From IMG/VR virus record IMGVR_UViG_3300033149_002390, positions 1 to 41,357 of that record: a stretch of 41,357 nucleotides of DNA. One strand, written 5' to 3'. The notes beneath the pieces are model-generated. The model did no database searches, was not told where the DNA came from, and worked only from the letters and a program-made list of their open reading frames with translations. Source of the stretch: a virus. Of this stretch, positions 29,646-38,198 are shown in pieces. The position numbers were made by a program, and so were the translations under genes. The first letter of the stretch is position 1; every line of letters begins with the position of its first letter.

Positions 29646-30479
29646 ATGAGTGAAACATATGAAAATTCGAGCTTTTACGAGGCGTTAAGTGGGACTACGG
29701 ATAATGAGCTTGGCATACCGTTCATTACAAAAGGCACGGGGCTGGATTGGTACGCAACTTATATGAAGATGCTTTACACCTTGCGCAATTCATTCTTTCC
29801 CGCTGGACAGTTGCGTGTCTATAAAGATGGAGATTTGACTGTAGGCGTTTATGCGGGTAAATGGCTTAACGGTAACGCCGAAGTTAGCTATTCAGGCAGT
29901 TCGAGTAATGCGCTGACAGATAACGCAACGAATTATGTTTATCTAACGGCTGATGGGACGCTGACAATTAACGCAACGGGCTATCCTGACCCTATAATTA
30001 CAAGTCATATTCGGCTTGCTCGTGTTGTAACGTCGAGCGGGGCAATAACTAATATTTATGATGATAGGGCATATAATCTATGGGCGTTTGCTGGGTCTGG
30101 TGGAATTTGCAGATATTCGTTATCTGGAACAACAACGGATGCAACGGAAACGGAGATATTTGTCAATGGGGTTGCAGATAGCAGGATAACTATTGCAAGC
30201 GGGTATTGTTATACGTTTATGGTTCAAATATCTGCCAAACGCACAGAAACTTCGATGGAATGCGCAGGCTATAAAATTGAAGGTGTAATTAAAAATGATA
30301 GCGGAACGACTTCATTGGTCGATGCGCCAACAGTAACTTCGATTGCTGAAGATGATAGTAACTGGGACGTAACCGCAGAAGCAGATGATATTAATGACGC
30401 ACTTGTAATCAAGGTTACTGGAGCTGCGAGTAAAACTATAAATTGGGCTGCTACTGTTAATTTAACAGAGGTAAATTAA
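29646..30479 (+). CDS. Tail fibre/receptor-binding protein
   Basis: 277 aa from the ATG at 29646; the longer reading from 29628 overlaps the upstream gene. Helical start, then Ser/Thr/Asn/Gly-rich beta sequence (ADGTLTINATGYPDPIITSH, IRLARVVTSSGAITNIYDDR). The latter part resembles the oligomerising segments of phage fibres. No adhesin family is named with certainty. Confidence 0.6.
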   Translation: MSETYENSSFYEALSGTTDNELGIPFITKGTGLDWYATYMKMLYTLRNSFFPAGQLRVYKDGDLTVGVYAGKWLNGNAEVSYSGSSSNALTDNATNYVYLTADGTLTINATGYPDPIITSHIRLARVVTSSGAITNIYDDRAYNLWAFAGSGGICRYSLSGTTTDATETEIFVNGVADSRITIASGYCYTFMVQISAKRTETSMECAGYKIEGVIKNDSGTTSLVDAPTVTSIAEDDSNWDVTAEADDINDALVIKVTGAASKTINWAATVNLTEVN

Positions 30480-30480
30480 A

Positions 30481-31095
30481 ATGGCTTATGAGATAAAAAG
30501 TAGCGATGGTATTATAATTCGGTCGAATACCGTTTTTTATAACGATGCTGTTACGTGGAAAGATTTGGAAAAACCGTTGTTCGGCAGAATGATAGATACG
30601 TCTGCAGGTAAATTGGATTACAATTATACAAAATTAGGTATAGATTTTCCTACGGGAATTGATATTACCGACAATACTCATTGTTTGCTTTTTACTTATC
30701 AAATAAATCACGAAATAAAATTAGACGGGCAATTTTGGCTTCATTGCCACTGGTGGCAAGAACAGGCTGCTACGCCTAATTGGTGGCTCAAATATAGAAT
30801 ATGCAAAAATGGTTACGATGCTGGCTCGTGGATACAGTTAGCTTGGAACGAAAACGTTGAACCCTACAGTAGCGGAACGATTTTGCAGATGACTAAATTT
30901 CCATCCATTGATTTAGCGCCTCTCAATTTAGGATTATCTGACCATATACAAGTAGCGTTTACTCGTGATGATGGCAATGATAGCGGACTTTTTGCTGGAA
31001 GCGATGGTATTTCTGGCAGTGTTTGTTGTATATCTGTCGATGCGCACGTGCAAGTAGATAGCAATGGCAGTAGAACAGAATTGTCTAAAACATAA
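30481..31095 (+). CDS. Beta-sandwich tail fibre-type protein
   Basis: 204 aa, starting one base after the previous stop. Rich in aromatic residues and strands (DGQFWLHCHWWQEQA, NWWLKYRICKNGYDAGSW, LSDHIQVAFTRDDG). This composition is typical of carbohydrate-contacting fibre tips. The next genes are fibre-associated as well. The family is not recognised. Confidence 0.55.
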   Translation: MAYEIKSSDGIIIRSNTVFYNDAVTWKDLEKPLFGRMIDTSAGKLDYNYTKLGIDFPTGIDITDNTHCLLFTYQINHEIKLDGQFWLHCHWWQEQAATPNWWLKYRICKNGYDAGSWIQLAWNENVEPYSSGTILQMTKFPSIDLAPLNLGLSDHIQVAFTRDDGNDSGLFAGSDGISGSVCCISVDAHVQVDSNGSRTELSKT

Positions 31096-31108
31096 AAGAG
31101 GCTGAAAA

Positions 31109-31306
31109 ATGGAAATACTCAAAAAGTATTCTTACGCAAATAAATATTATGCCAAGATACAGGATAATGATAGAACAATTACAGAAATTTCGTCGGTGAA
31201 AGAATTGACTGATGAAGAGTGGGAGAGTTTATATGGCGAGCTTAAACGAGCGGAAAATACAAAAGTCGAATACGAGCTTGAAGCCGAAGACGGTGAAACA
31301 GTGTAG
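31109..31306 (+). CDS. Small acidic protein (65 aa)
   Basis: 65 aa behind AAAGAGGC. Short strands (YYAKIQDNDRTITEISS) then a helix (LTDEEWESLYGELKRAEN) and an acidic end. Overlaps the next gene by 74 bases in another frame. Function unknown. Confidence 0.55.
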   Translation: MEILKKYSYANKYYAKIQDNDRTITEISSVKELTDEEWESLYGELKRAENTKVEYELEAEDGETV

Positions 31307-31487
31307 GCTCAAGTTCGACAAATTAGCCAAGCGTTGGTATGAGCGGATAAGCGCAGATGATATTATCAATCCTTATCGAGAAATCTTATCTATCTGGAAT
31401 GAATTACCTACGGAAAAGCGTGAGGCGTTTTTGAAGCATTCGCCTAATTTTCGTAAACTTTACGAAGCCTTTGGAGGGCTTGAATAA
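31233..31487 (+). CDS. Small basic helical protein (84 aa)
   Basis: 84 aa from the ATG at 31233, preceded by GGGAGAG; an earlier in-frame ATG at 31212 is less well placed. Basic N-terminus, then KLAKRWYERISADDIINPYR and EKREAFLKHSPNFRKLYEAF. Its final A overlaps the ATG of the large fibre gene, so the two are coupled. It may be a fibre chaperone, which is inference from position. Confidence 0.6.
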   Translation: MASLNERKIQKSNTSLKPKTVKQCRLKFDKLAKRWYERISADDIINPYREILSIWNELPTEKREAFLKHSPNFRKLYEAFGGLE

Positions 31488-33259
31488 TGGCAACAATTAC
31501 GTCAGTTCAATCTGGTAATTGGTCAAACTCATCAACGTGGTACAATGGACATATTCCTGCTGATGGTGATACGGTTATAATTGAGCCAGGGCATACGGTA
31601 ACTTTTGATGTTGACCAATCATCTTTCGCTAACGGGGTTGATTTGACAGTCGATGGAACGTTGCAAGCGAGTGAAACTGCAGGCTCATATTATTTGAAAT
31701 GCTCTGCCAATATCGACGGTTCGGGTGAGGTAAAAGCGGGAACGAGCGAAGCAAATCCATATCCTTCTAATTGTGAATTTACCATAGACTTGAATGGACA
31801 TTATATTAGCGGGGGTGGAAATCTTTTATTAAATTTGTTTTGTGCAGAGCCTTCAATTCGCTGGACAAGACTTTCGAGTGGTATATCCACAGGTGCGACC
31901 TCTTTACCTGTCGTTGATGATGTAAGTGCAGAATGGAGCAATAGCAAGAATATATGGATTTGCAAGCATAACAATAAATCTTCTTATTCTGGCAATCTCG
32001 AACAACTAATAATATCTTCGATGACCTCAACGACAATAAACGTTTCGGCTGGGGTATCGCAAGATTATCCTGCGGGGGCATTCATTGCTTATGAGTATAG
32101 AAATGTTCAAATTATAAATCCGACAACTTCAAGTCATCAACCACTGGATAATATTAAAGATGGCTCTAATGTTTTCGTATATCTTGAGTCTGGCTATGGA
32201 TTTGCTAATTCTATTCTGAATTTTGTAGGTGGCGGTTTCTGGTTATGCAACACGACAAGTACTACAGATTTGTGTAAGGATGTCGAATTAACGTTTAAGG
32301 GCATCTGTGTTGCTACCGTATCATCACGTAATTTTGTACACAATTTGAATTATAAGCTGACTTTGGAAAATGCCTTGTTTATGGGCTTGGTAAGAATTGC
32401 TTATGAAAGTTTTATCTGCGAAGTAAACAATGTTGTTAGTGTTTGTAATTATTGTTGTATGGATAGCGCTATTCGTGTATATGGAACAAGCTTGACTTGT
32501 TATGGGCAGACAGTAAGTACGTTCCAGCGATGTTATATTGATATAGAGAACTTGACAGTAGAACACGCTTTGTATGTGGGAATATTAACATACGGGAGCA
32601 TTTCTAATCTTTCGACAACTGATGTTGATTATGGAATTACTTATTCATCAATTGTAAGTTTTTATAATGGTGATTTTTCTGGGATAGCGACCGAGAACGG
32701 CGATTATAACTTTTCACATCGACACTCTCCTATTGATTTCTCCGTTTCATATGACCACAACAAAGTTTCGGGAGCAGTCAAGGCTTGGACGCTGGGCGGG
32801 TTAATTATAAAAGATACTACAGATATTGCGAGTCTTGGATATTCATATCAGTTAGTACCAGAACAAAATTCAGACGGTAATTATTATTGGTGCTTTTGGG
32901 AGGAGGAATATGAGCTGAATAATGACGATGAATTATTTATTAAGGCTTATTATTTGCTGGATTCGAATATAACCGAAGCGAAAGCTCAATTAGTTAATGT
33001 ATTTGAAGACCCGCTTATAGATAGTAATGCAACGGCGTTAGCGGAGGGTTCATTCAATGCAGCGAATTATGGGATACAGCAAGTTAATTTGCATTATAGC
33101 TTTACTGATGAGACGCCGAAGCGAGTTAAGTTGCGATTGATGGCAAAGGGAGACGGTAATTGTTATATGGTTGCACGGGCTTATATACTACAAAAAGGAA
33201 TGCCTAAATTGTTAAGCCCGAAGCCTGTATTTGCAAATATACAAGGAGTTGCGAGATGA
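31487..33259 (+). CDS. Large tail fibre with beta-solenoid-like N-terminus
   Basis: 590 aa. The N-terminus (TSVQSGNWSNSSTWYNGHIP, DTVIIEPGHTVTFDV) is typical of G8-like and carbohydrate-associated fibre domains. The centre has strands and Cys/Asn-rich turns, and the C-terminal 130 residues form a beta domain (YHYSFTDETPKRVKLRLM-like end with GDGNCYMVARAYILQ). Probably the host-recognition fibre. It overlaps the next gene by 4 bases. Confidence 0.65.
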   Translation: MATITSVQSGNWSNSSTWYNGHIPADGDTVIIEPGHTVTFDVDQSSFANGVDLTVDGTLQASETAGSYYLKCSANIDGSGEVKAGTSEANPYPSNCEFTIDLNGHYISGGGNLLLNLFCAEPSIRWTRLSSGISTGATSLPVVDDVSAEWSNSKNIWICKHNNKSSYSGNLEQLIISSMTSTTINVSAGVSQDYPAGAFIAYEYRNVQIINPTTSSHQPLDNIKDGSNVFVYLESGYGFANSILNFVGGGFWLCNTTSTTDLCKDVELTFKGICVATVSSRNFVHNLNYKLTLENALFMGLVRIAYESFICEVNNVVSVCNYCCMDSAIRVYGTSLTCYGQTVSTFQRCYIDIENLTVEHALYVGILTYGSISNLSTTDVDYGITYSSIVSFYNGDFSGIATENGDYNFSHRHSPIDFSVSYDHNKVSGAVKAWTLGGLIIKDTTDIASLGYSYQLVPEQNSDGNYYWCFWEEEYELNNDDELFIKAYYLLDSNITEAKAQLVNVFEDPLIDSNATALAEGSFNAANYGIQQVNLHYSFTDETPKRVKLRLMAKGDGNCYMVARAYILQKGMPKLLSPKPVFANIQGVAR

Positions 33260-33669
33260 TTTATAAACTTTACATAACTGAAGATGGTGCGCCAAAGACT
33301 GGATTAACTCCGACGTGGAATAGTTTGCGAGCTATTGACGGGACGGACAAATCGGCTTCTGCGCCTTCTATTGACGAAATAGGGGGCGGTTGGTATAAGT
33401 TCGAATTAACTTATGGGACAGCGCCGTTTGATGTAGCTGAATTAGTTGGGGTAATAGATGCTGGAAGTAGCTTAGCGGGTTATGAGCGATATATACCGGT
33501 AGTGATTACGTTGCGTGATTTAGCGTTGGTTAGACAAGTCAATAAAGCTGTTTACGATACGGCTACAATGACAGAGACCATTTATGCTGATGACGGCACT
33601 ACGATAGAGGCTAAATTAGATGTTAATGAGTCTAATGGAACGCAGACAAGAGAAACGAGTGGGGGATAA
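33256..33669 (+). CDS. Fibre-associated protein (137 aa)
   Basis: 137 aa behind AAGGAG, coupled to the large fibre gene. Beta-rich start (MIYKLYITEDGAPKTGLTPT), then YKFELTYGTAPFDVAELVGV, a short helix and a Thr-rich end (ATMTETIYADDGTTIEAK). Small proteins of this kind are common beside phage fibre genes and may cap or trimerise them. Confidence 0.6.
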   Translation: MIYKLYITEDGAPKTGLTPTWNSLRAIDGTDKSASAPSIDEIGGGWYKFELTYGTAPFDVAELVGVIDAGSSLAGYERYIPVVITLRDLALVRQVNKAVYDTATMTETIYADDGTTIEAKLDVNESNGTQTRETSGG

Positions 33670-33674
33670 TCGTT

Positions 33675-34352
33675 GTGGATATTCAAGTTCACAATCTGAT
33701 TACCAACGGCTGGTTTCCCGAGCTGGGGACTGGGCAGCAATTATTTAATGGCTGGTTCTTTCCGTATGGGGCAAATATCGGGCGATACGGCTTGTATATA
33801 AAAGAGAGTTCTCAGCCAAACGTGGATAGCGAATTGCCGTATCTTATTTTTACTCCTGCCAATAACTCATATTCATTCTCGTATCCGTATAACGCTAATT
33901 CGCTATATTATATTGCGCTTACACGATTTTCGGCTTGTGGAGACGAAAGCGATGCCAGCTATGTAGTTGTATGGACTGATAGCAGCGGTAATCCGTATGT
34001 AATTTGCTATGCTCCAACGCACGTTTCGGTCAGAAGTTTATCTGGTGGACAGATTTACGTTAGCTGGCAATATGAGCGGTTGGGCAATATGGGAATTATT
34101 GACCCTGATAGCTTTACTGTTCGATTAGAGGGCTTTCCTGAATATGACGAATATAAATATGAGCAATCCGTATCGTATAATAGCACAAAAAAAGATTATG
34201 GAGCTACAATTATATTACCGCCTGAAGCGTGGGGTAATGGATATGTATCTATTTATGGAGTAAAATCTGGGCATTCGGGTATATTAAGCCGGTATAATAT
34301 TTATAGACAAGATGATAGTGTTTCAGCAACGATAGATGTTCTAACAGAGTAA
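33675..34352 (+). CDS. Fibronectin-III-like tail protein
   Basis: 225 aa with a GTG start behind GGGGGAT. The segment from about residue 115 (APTHVSVRSLSGGQIYVSWQ) followed by FTVRLEGFPEYDEY and GYVSIYGVKSGHSGIL resembles a FnIII domain. The N-terminal part is Gly/Trp/Phe/Tyr-rich (NGWFPELGTGQQLFNGWFF). It closes the fibre block. Confidence 0.6.
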   Translation: MDIQVHNLITNGWFPELGTGQQLFNGWFFPYGANIGRYGLYIKESSQPNVDSELPYLIFTPANNSYSFSYPYNANSLYYIALTRFSACGDESDASYVVVWTDSSGNPYVICYAPTHVSVRSLSGGQIYVSWQYERLGNMGIIDPDSFTVRLEGFPEYDEYKYEQSVSYNSTKKDYGATIILPPEAWGNGYVSIYGVKSGHSGILSRYNIYRQDDSVSATIDVLTE

Positions 34353-34366
34353 AGGAAGTTGATTAG

Positions 34367-34588
34367 ATGAACGAATTTGACGCTCAAAAAGGATTGATAG
34401 CTATAATAGGTTCAATGATTATTGCACTTTGGGGTTGGTTTGTTGCTCATATACGAGACTTAAGCGCACACGGGAACGGGACAGGAAAAGTAACTCAAGC
34501 TGTATGCGATGAACGGTTTAAGGCGCTTTTGACACGGCTCGAAGAAGTTAGGGAAGATATAAAATGGTTGCGTGATAGGTTAGGATAA
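34367..34588 (+). CDS. XhlA-like membrane protein, possible lysis component
   Basis: 73 aa. One membrane segment (LIAIIGSMIIALWGWFVAHI, residues about 10-29) followed by a charged amphipathic helix (FKALLTRLEEVREDIKWLRD). This single span plus coiled coil resembles haemolysin XhlA or holin-accessory proteins, here in reversed order (the span comes first). Genes downstream encode further membrane and lipoproteins, so a lysis cassette is plausible. Confidence 0.6.
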   Translation: MNEFDAQKGLIAIIGSMIIALWGWFVAHIRDLSAHGNGTGKVTQAVCDERFKALLTRLEEVREDIKWLRDRLG

Positions 34589-34597
34589 TAGCTTGAT

Positions 34598-34813
34598 ATG
34601 TGGCTTGAATGCAAACGCAAACATCAAGACAAACCGCCTGATTATGTTGCAATCAAAATAGACGATATAATTGCGTTCGAGCCTGATAATAGCACAGGAG
34701 AAGCGTTGACAACCGTATATCTGAAAAGCAATATCGTGTTCACTTGTTGTATATCCTATAATACTTTTCTTCAGAAGGTGGCTGATAAATGCGTATCCCT
34801 ACTGGCAAAATAG
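34598..34813 (+). CDS. Small beta protein, paralogue 1 (71 aa)
   Basis: 71 aa. Pattern: basic N-terminus, VAIKIDDIIAFEPDN, ALTTVYLKSNIVFTCCISYN, then a helix. It is probably related to the next gene's product, which has the same order (IEISQIGYIKIDN, EVVIVMEDGEQIPVVGS, helix). It overlaps that gene by 25 bases. Function unknown. Confidence 0.6.
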   Translation: MWLECKRKHQDKPPDYVAIKIDDIIAFEPDNSTGEALTTVYLKSNIVFTCCISYNTFLQKVADKCVSLLAK

Positions 34814-35010
34814 AATTTCGAAGGAAAGATAATCATAAGTTTGCTTCGATAGAAATCTCGCAAATAGGATATATTAAGATAGATAATCTGGCAGAGGTGG
34901 TTATAGTAATGGAAGATGGCGAACAGATACCTGTTGTCGGTTCTGTCGAGTGGGTTTTGCACAGGCTTAAAAATTTTGTAAAAGAAAGGGCAAATCAAAA
35001 TGAATGCTAA
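34789..35010 (+). CDS. Small beta protein, paralogue 2 (73 aa)
   Basis: 73 aa behind AGGTGG. Strands ASIEISQIGYIKIDNLAEVV and MEDGEQIPVVGSVEWVLHRL, with a basic helical end. Its layout matches the upstream neighbour, so a tandem duplication is likely. The end overlaps the start of the lipoprotein gene by 11 bases. Confidence 0.6.
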   Translation: MRIPTGKIEFRRKDNHKFASIEISQIGYIKIDNLAEVVIVMEDGEQIPVVGSVEWVLHRLKNFVKERANQNEC

Positions 35011-35281
35011 AATGTTATGGCGAGACGTTGGATTGGTTGTTTTAGTCGGACTATTTTTGGCTTATATTGCAGGCTGCAAGAGCTTGCAAACAAAGGACAA
35101 TATAGAAGTTTTGCGAGGAATTACAGATGCAGCTAAAACTGGCAACGTTGCGGGTACGCTTAAAGTGCATATTGTTGGCGCTGCTGAAGCGTATCAGCAC
35201 CTCAATTTCGGTATCGGCAATCCGAACACAATCATCGACGCTGACTTGCAATTCCGGTTTGATGACGATGGACAGAAATGA
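35000..35281 (+). CDS. Phage lipoprotein
   Basis: 93 aa. A basic N-terminus and hydrophobic segment (VGLVVLVGLFLAYIAGC) end in a lipobox, so Cys26 should be lipidated and the rest sit on the far side of the membrane. The mature part has TDAAKTGNVAGTLKVHIVGA. It could be an outer-membrane spanin-type subunit or a superinfection-exclusion lipoprotein. The lipobox suggests export in the host but does not prove the Gram type. Confidence 0.65.
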   Translation: MNAKMLWRDVGLVVLVGLFLAYIAGCKSLQTKDNIEVLRGITDAAKTGNVAGTLKVHIVGAAEAYQHLNFGIGNPNTIIDADLQFRFDDDGQK

Positions 35282-35486
35282 TTATATCAGGCGAATAACC
35301 ATCTTTCCGGGCAAAGATGGACAGTATTATTGGCGAGCGCAAGGCTGGAATTGGCAAATATTGTTTGCTGGCGAAGGATACAGGCGATACGAAAAGGCGG
35401 TCAAGGCAGCAGAAAAGCTTGCTTATGCTCTTGAAGGACACGTTGAAATTTTTGACAAAGTTCATAATACCGTTTCTTTTTCATAA
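35268..35486 (+). CDS. YegP/DUF1508-like domain protein (72 aa)
   Basis: 72 aa from the ATG at 35268, overlapping the lipoprotein end by 14 bases. ITIFPGKDGQYYWRAQGWNW followed by ILFAGEGYRRYEKAVKAAEK and a final HVEIFD strand gives the beta-beta-beta-alpha-beta shape of the YegP family. Function unknown; similar domains are common in phages. Confidence 0.65.
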   Translation: MDRNDYIRRITIFPGKDGQYYWRAQGWNWQILFAGEGYRRYEKAVKAAEKLAYALEGHVEIFDKVHNTVSFS

Positions 35487-35536
35487 CGCTTTCTCCTTTC
35501 AGGTTCGCTGGCGGTTCGCTACCGTCAGCGGGCTTT

Positions 35537-35890
35537 ATGATGATGCAAGAAAAAAATACGATTGTTGATTGGTTATTGACGTTTCTTTTTATAGCGGTTA
35601 CAGGCTGGCTATTGATATGGCTATTTGCTGGCTGCTCCTGCTTATCGCCGAAAACAAGCACACGTGATATAGCGTCAGCTAATAAAGTTATGTCTGAAAA
35701 CGCCCTGCAAGTCCACGAGAGAGCGCAGGAGCGACGAACGCAGGTTGGGCTGATAAATGTATCGTCCGAAATGAATTTAAGGGAATTTGCGGGCGTTGTG
35801 GCGCTTACACTTATATTGCTGTTTGTTATATACAAGCTGTTTTATCATTGGAAAAATTCGCCTACGGGGAGTTTCCTGAAAGATGATTAA
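35537..35890 (+). CDS. Membrane protein with lipobox and C-terminal span
   Basis: 117 aa. Residues about 10-32 are hydrophobic and end in LFAGC (a lipobox-like site); a polar, helical middle follows (ANKVMSENALQVHERAQERR); a second span lies at about 82-102 (VVALTLILLFVIYKLFYHW). The pattern could be a unimolecular spanin (lipid at one end, span at the other), which would link both membranes at lysis. It overlaps the next gene by 8 bases. Confidence 0.6.
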   Translation: MMMQEKNTIVDWLLTFLFIAVTGWLLIWLFAGCSCLSPKTSTRDIASANKVMSENALQVHERAQERRTQVGLINVSSEMNLREFAGVVALTLILLFVIYKLFYHWKNSPTGSFLKDD

Positions 35891-36296
35891 AATATATGTG
35901 GTTGGTGCTTATAGAGACAAACGAGGTGCTAATTTTGTGCGTAATAACATTCGAGCTGCAGAATTGGCTGGGCAGGAATTAGCATTATTGTCGGATAAGA
36001 TTTGCCCGATAGTTCCGCATTTGCTCTGGGGACTATGGGACGGGCTAAAGGCTGAAGATTATTTTCTCGAATGCGGTAGAGCGGTTTTAGGAATGTGTAA
36101 CGCAATTTTAGTCTTGCCTTCATATAAAAATTCCGAAGGCTCGAAAAGAGAAATAGAGCTTGCTCGAAAGTCGGGCAAGCATATTTTTTATTATCCGCAA
36201 GATATGCCTAAAATAACTGAATATGTTAATAAAGTAGAATGGAGCGTAGTCAATGAGCAAAAAGGCAATTCGCAGGAAAAGACCGAAAGTAAATGA
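35883..36296 (+). CDS. Nucleoside deoxyribosyltransferase-like (DUF4406)
   Basis: 137 aa. IYVVGAYRDKRG at the N-terminus, IRAAELAGQELALLSDKICP and the C-terminal YKNSEGSKREIELARKSGK with the conserved Glu match the nucleoside 2-deoxyribosyltransferase superfamily (DUF4406 branch). Members cleave N-glycosidic bonds of nucleosides or nucleotides. In this phage it might edit nucleotide pools or act in DNA modification or defence evasion. Substrate is unknown. Confidence 0.82.
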   Translation: MIKIYVVGAYRDKRGANFVRNNIRAAELAGQELALLSDKICPIVPHLLWGLWDGLKAEDYFLECGRAVLGMCNAILVLPSYKNSEGSKREIELARKSGKHIFYYPQDMPKITEYVNKVEWSVVNEQKGNSQEKTESK

Positions 36297-36531
36297 TGTT
36301 GTTTGTGTCAAATGGAAAGATGCTTGTTTACACGGGCAAGTAACAAACAAAAAAGAGGCTACGCCTGCAAAGGCTATCAGTTTCGGTGTCTTATTAGAAA
36401 ATAGTAAGCAGCATATAAAGCTTGCCCATACCGTTTGGGATACTGAACAAAAAGATATAATAACAATTCCGAAAACGTGGGCAACAAAAGTAATTCTGCT
36501 GCTCGAAAGTAATCCGTTTGCAGAGGAGTAA
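36253..36531 (+). CDS. Hypothetical basic protein (92 aa)
   Basis: 92 aa in a different frame overlapping the previous gene by 44 bases. Basic start (SKKAIRRKRPKVNDVVCVKW) with SH3-like strands (HGQVTNKKEATPAKAISFGV, QKDIITIPKTWATKVILLLE). It may be a small barrel. Function unknown. Confidence 0.6.
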   Translation: MSKKAIRRKRPKVNDVVCVKWKDACLHGQVTNKKEATPAKAISFGVLLENSKQHIKLAHTVWDTEQKDIITIPKTWATKVILLLESNPFAEE

Positions 36532-36534
36532 ACT

Positions 36535-37407
36535 ATGAATGTATCCGGACAGCGCCTTATCGTCCATTCGTCCCGCAAAGATGTATTTACTATCTGGAAT
36601 TTCAGCGATGTTCATTATGGAAATAAAGCCTGTGCGTTAGAAGCGTTTAAGGCAGATGTCCAAAAAGTAAAGGATGACCCGCATAGCTTTTGGCTCTCGA
36701 CAGGCGATTTATGCGATTATATCTCGTATAGTGATAGGCGATTTGACCCAGATGTAGTTCCTGATTATATTTCTGTCAAGGATTTAGCTCGGCTTGGCAA
36801 AAAGCTGATAACCGATATGCGGGATATGCTTATGCCTATTAAGGACAAGTGTTTAGGTATCGGGTTAGGCAATCACGAGCTTAAATATATGCGCTATAAT
36901 GAGCAGATTGACTTACATTCTTGGCTATGCACAGAATTGGAATGCCCGAATCTGGGGTACTCGTCGCTATTTGACATCACCTTTGTGCGGTATCCCAAGT
37001 GGAGAAAAAAGCCTTCGTTAATACCATATAACAAGCGTCCATCTCATAGTGGAACTGAACCGCATAAGTATAGAATTTATACACATCACGGAGCGGGATT
37101 TGCTACAACGCCGGGCGGTAAACTTAATAGACTGATTAGATTTATGGAATACTTCGATGCTGATATATATTTTTGCTCTCACGTCCACGACCAGAAGGGA
37201 CAGCGATTAGTGGTTATCGGAGCTGATGAGCAATGCACAAAATTAGTGCAGAAGGAAAAAATAGGCGTTATTTCCGGGTCTTATCTCAAAACTTACGCAG
37301 AAAATACTATAGGCTACGGTGAGCAAAAGGGTTATTATCCGACGGTGTTAGGTGCTTCATTCGTGCGAATAGACCCGGATAAACAGAGAGTAACCGCTGA
37401 AGTGTAA
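36535..37407 (+). CDS. Calcineurin-like metallophosphoesterase
   Basis: 290 aa behind GAGGAG. The two-metal motif set is complete: IWNFSDVHYGN (Asp25, His27), STGDLCDY, GLGNHELKYM, YTHHGAGF and CSHVHDQKG. These enzymes hydrolyse phosphodiesters or phosphomonoesters; phage members act on nucleotides, RNA or DNA ends. The length is typical. It ends its transcription block, with an AT-rich repeat region downstream. Confidence 0.88.
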   Translation: MNVSGQRLIVHSSRKDVFTIWNFSDVHYGNKACALEAFKADVQKVKDDPHSFWLSTGDLCDYISYSDRRFDPDVVPDYISVKDLARLGKKLITDMRDMLMPIKDKCLGIGLGNHELKYMRYNEQIDLHSWLCTELECPNLGYSSLFDITFVRYPKWRKKPSLIPYNKRPSHSGTEPHKYRIYTHHGAGFATTPGGKLNRLIRFMEYFDADIYFCSHVHDQKGQRLVVIGADEQCTKLVQKEKIGVISGSYLKTYAENTIGYGEQKGYYPTVLGASFVRIDPDKQRVTAEV

Positions 37408-37412
37408 TACAA

Positions 37413-37502
37413 TTATTTTTTATATTTATTATAAGTGAAAAGTTGTGTTATAATTAAAATGTGCATAGTGGTTTTTCAGTTATTTTTTATATTTGTTATA
37501 AG
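37413..37502. repeat. Two 23-bp AT-rich direct repeats around a -10 box
   Basis: 37413-37435 and 37480-37502 are identical except for one base (A/G). TATAAT at 37449-37454 lies between them. They could be operator copies controlling the zinc-ribbon membrane gene at 37519. Confidence 0.65.
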
Positions 37503-37518
37503 ATAAAGGAGTAACATT

Positions 37519-37767
37519 ATGCCCAAACAATTTGTTTGCACAACTTGCGGTTATGTCGGTAGTCCGAAAAGGATTACAAAAGGAAGCATTTTAATTGAAA
37601 TTGCTTTGTGGCTATTCTTTGTCGTTCCCGGATTGATTTATTCAATCTGGAGATTAACCACAAAGTATGATGCGTGTCCAAAATGTAAAAATGCTTCTAT
37701 GATTCCCGCTGATTCTCCAGTAGGACAAAAATTAGTCGGGAAAAATAAAATTGAGGGTAGATTATGA
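37519..37767 (+). CDS. Zinc-ribbon membrane protein (82 aa)
   Basis: 82 aa behind AAAGGAG. CTTCGY and CPKCKN form a zinc ribbon in which the two knuckles are separated by a hydrophobic hairpin (ILIEIALWLFFVVPGLIYSI), so the metal site is next to the membrane. This arrangement is known in small bacterial zinc-ribbon membrane proteins. It overlaps the next gene by 4 bases. Confidence 0.7.
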   Translation: MPKQFVCTTCGYVGSPKRITKGSILIEIALWLFFVVPGLIYSIWRLTTKYDACPKCKNASMIPADSPVGQKLVGKNKIEGRL

Positions 37768-38024
37768 GCGATAATATTTATTCAAGCCGAGAAAAGATGT
37801 TAGAAAACGTTCCCAAGCTATACTGCAACCGTTTTAAGCGAGCTTGGTCTGGCAGGTCTCAACAGGCTGCTATACGGGCGCACTGCTTAATGTGTATGGG
37901 CTTCAATCAAACAGAAGTCGATAAATGCACTGCCGTTGCTTGTCCGCTATACGAATATAGGAATACAAAAGCGTTTAGCAAACACAAAAGAAACGTCAAA
38001 AGTCGAGCTGCAGCGAAGGATTAG
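37764..38024 (+). CDS. Cys-rich small phage protein (86 aa)
   Basis: 86 aa with a basic middle (NRFKRAWSGRSQQAAIRAHC) and the Cys pattern CLMCMGFNQTEVDKCTAVACPLYEYR. This C-x2-C-x(10-11)-C-x4-C knuckle is familiar from small phage proteins of unknown role and probably binds zinc. The C-terminus is Lys/Arg-rich, suggesting nucleic-acid binding. Confidence 0.7.
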   Translation: MSDNIYSSREKMLENVPKLYCNRFKRAWSGRSQQAAIRAHCLMCMGFNQTEVDKCTAVACPLYEYRNTKAFSKHKRNVKSRAAAKD

Positions 38025-38153
38025 CACTCTATTTTGCGACTTTTTACTTCGAGCCGTAGTAAACATCGGGAAAAATAAAAACGTCGCTTAAAATTCGAGA
38101 AAATGCGTTGTATTGAAGTTGCGGGAGCTATTAGGAATTTCCGAATAGTTTAG

Positions 38154-38181
38154 TTGCAAAAAAGCAAATTGATGGTATAAT
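38154..38181 (+). promoter_or_regulatory. Promoter of the replication leader RNA
   Basis: TTGCAA (38154-38159), a 16-nt spacer and TATAAT (38176-38181, in the GGTATAATAATTATGG context) place the start at about 38188, directly before the structured leader. The -10 context resembles the AGTATAATA family. From 38025 to 38150 I see nothing definite. Confidence 0.7.
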
Positions 38182-38198
38182 AATTATGGTGGAAAAAT

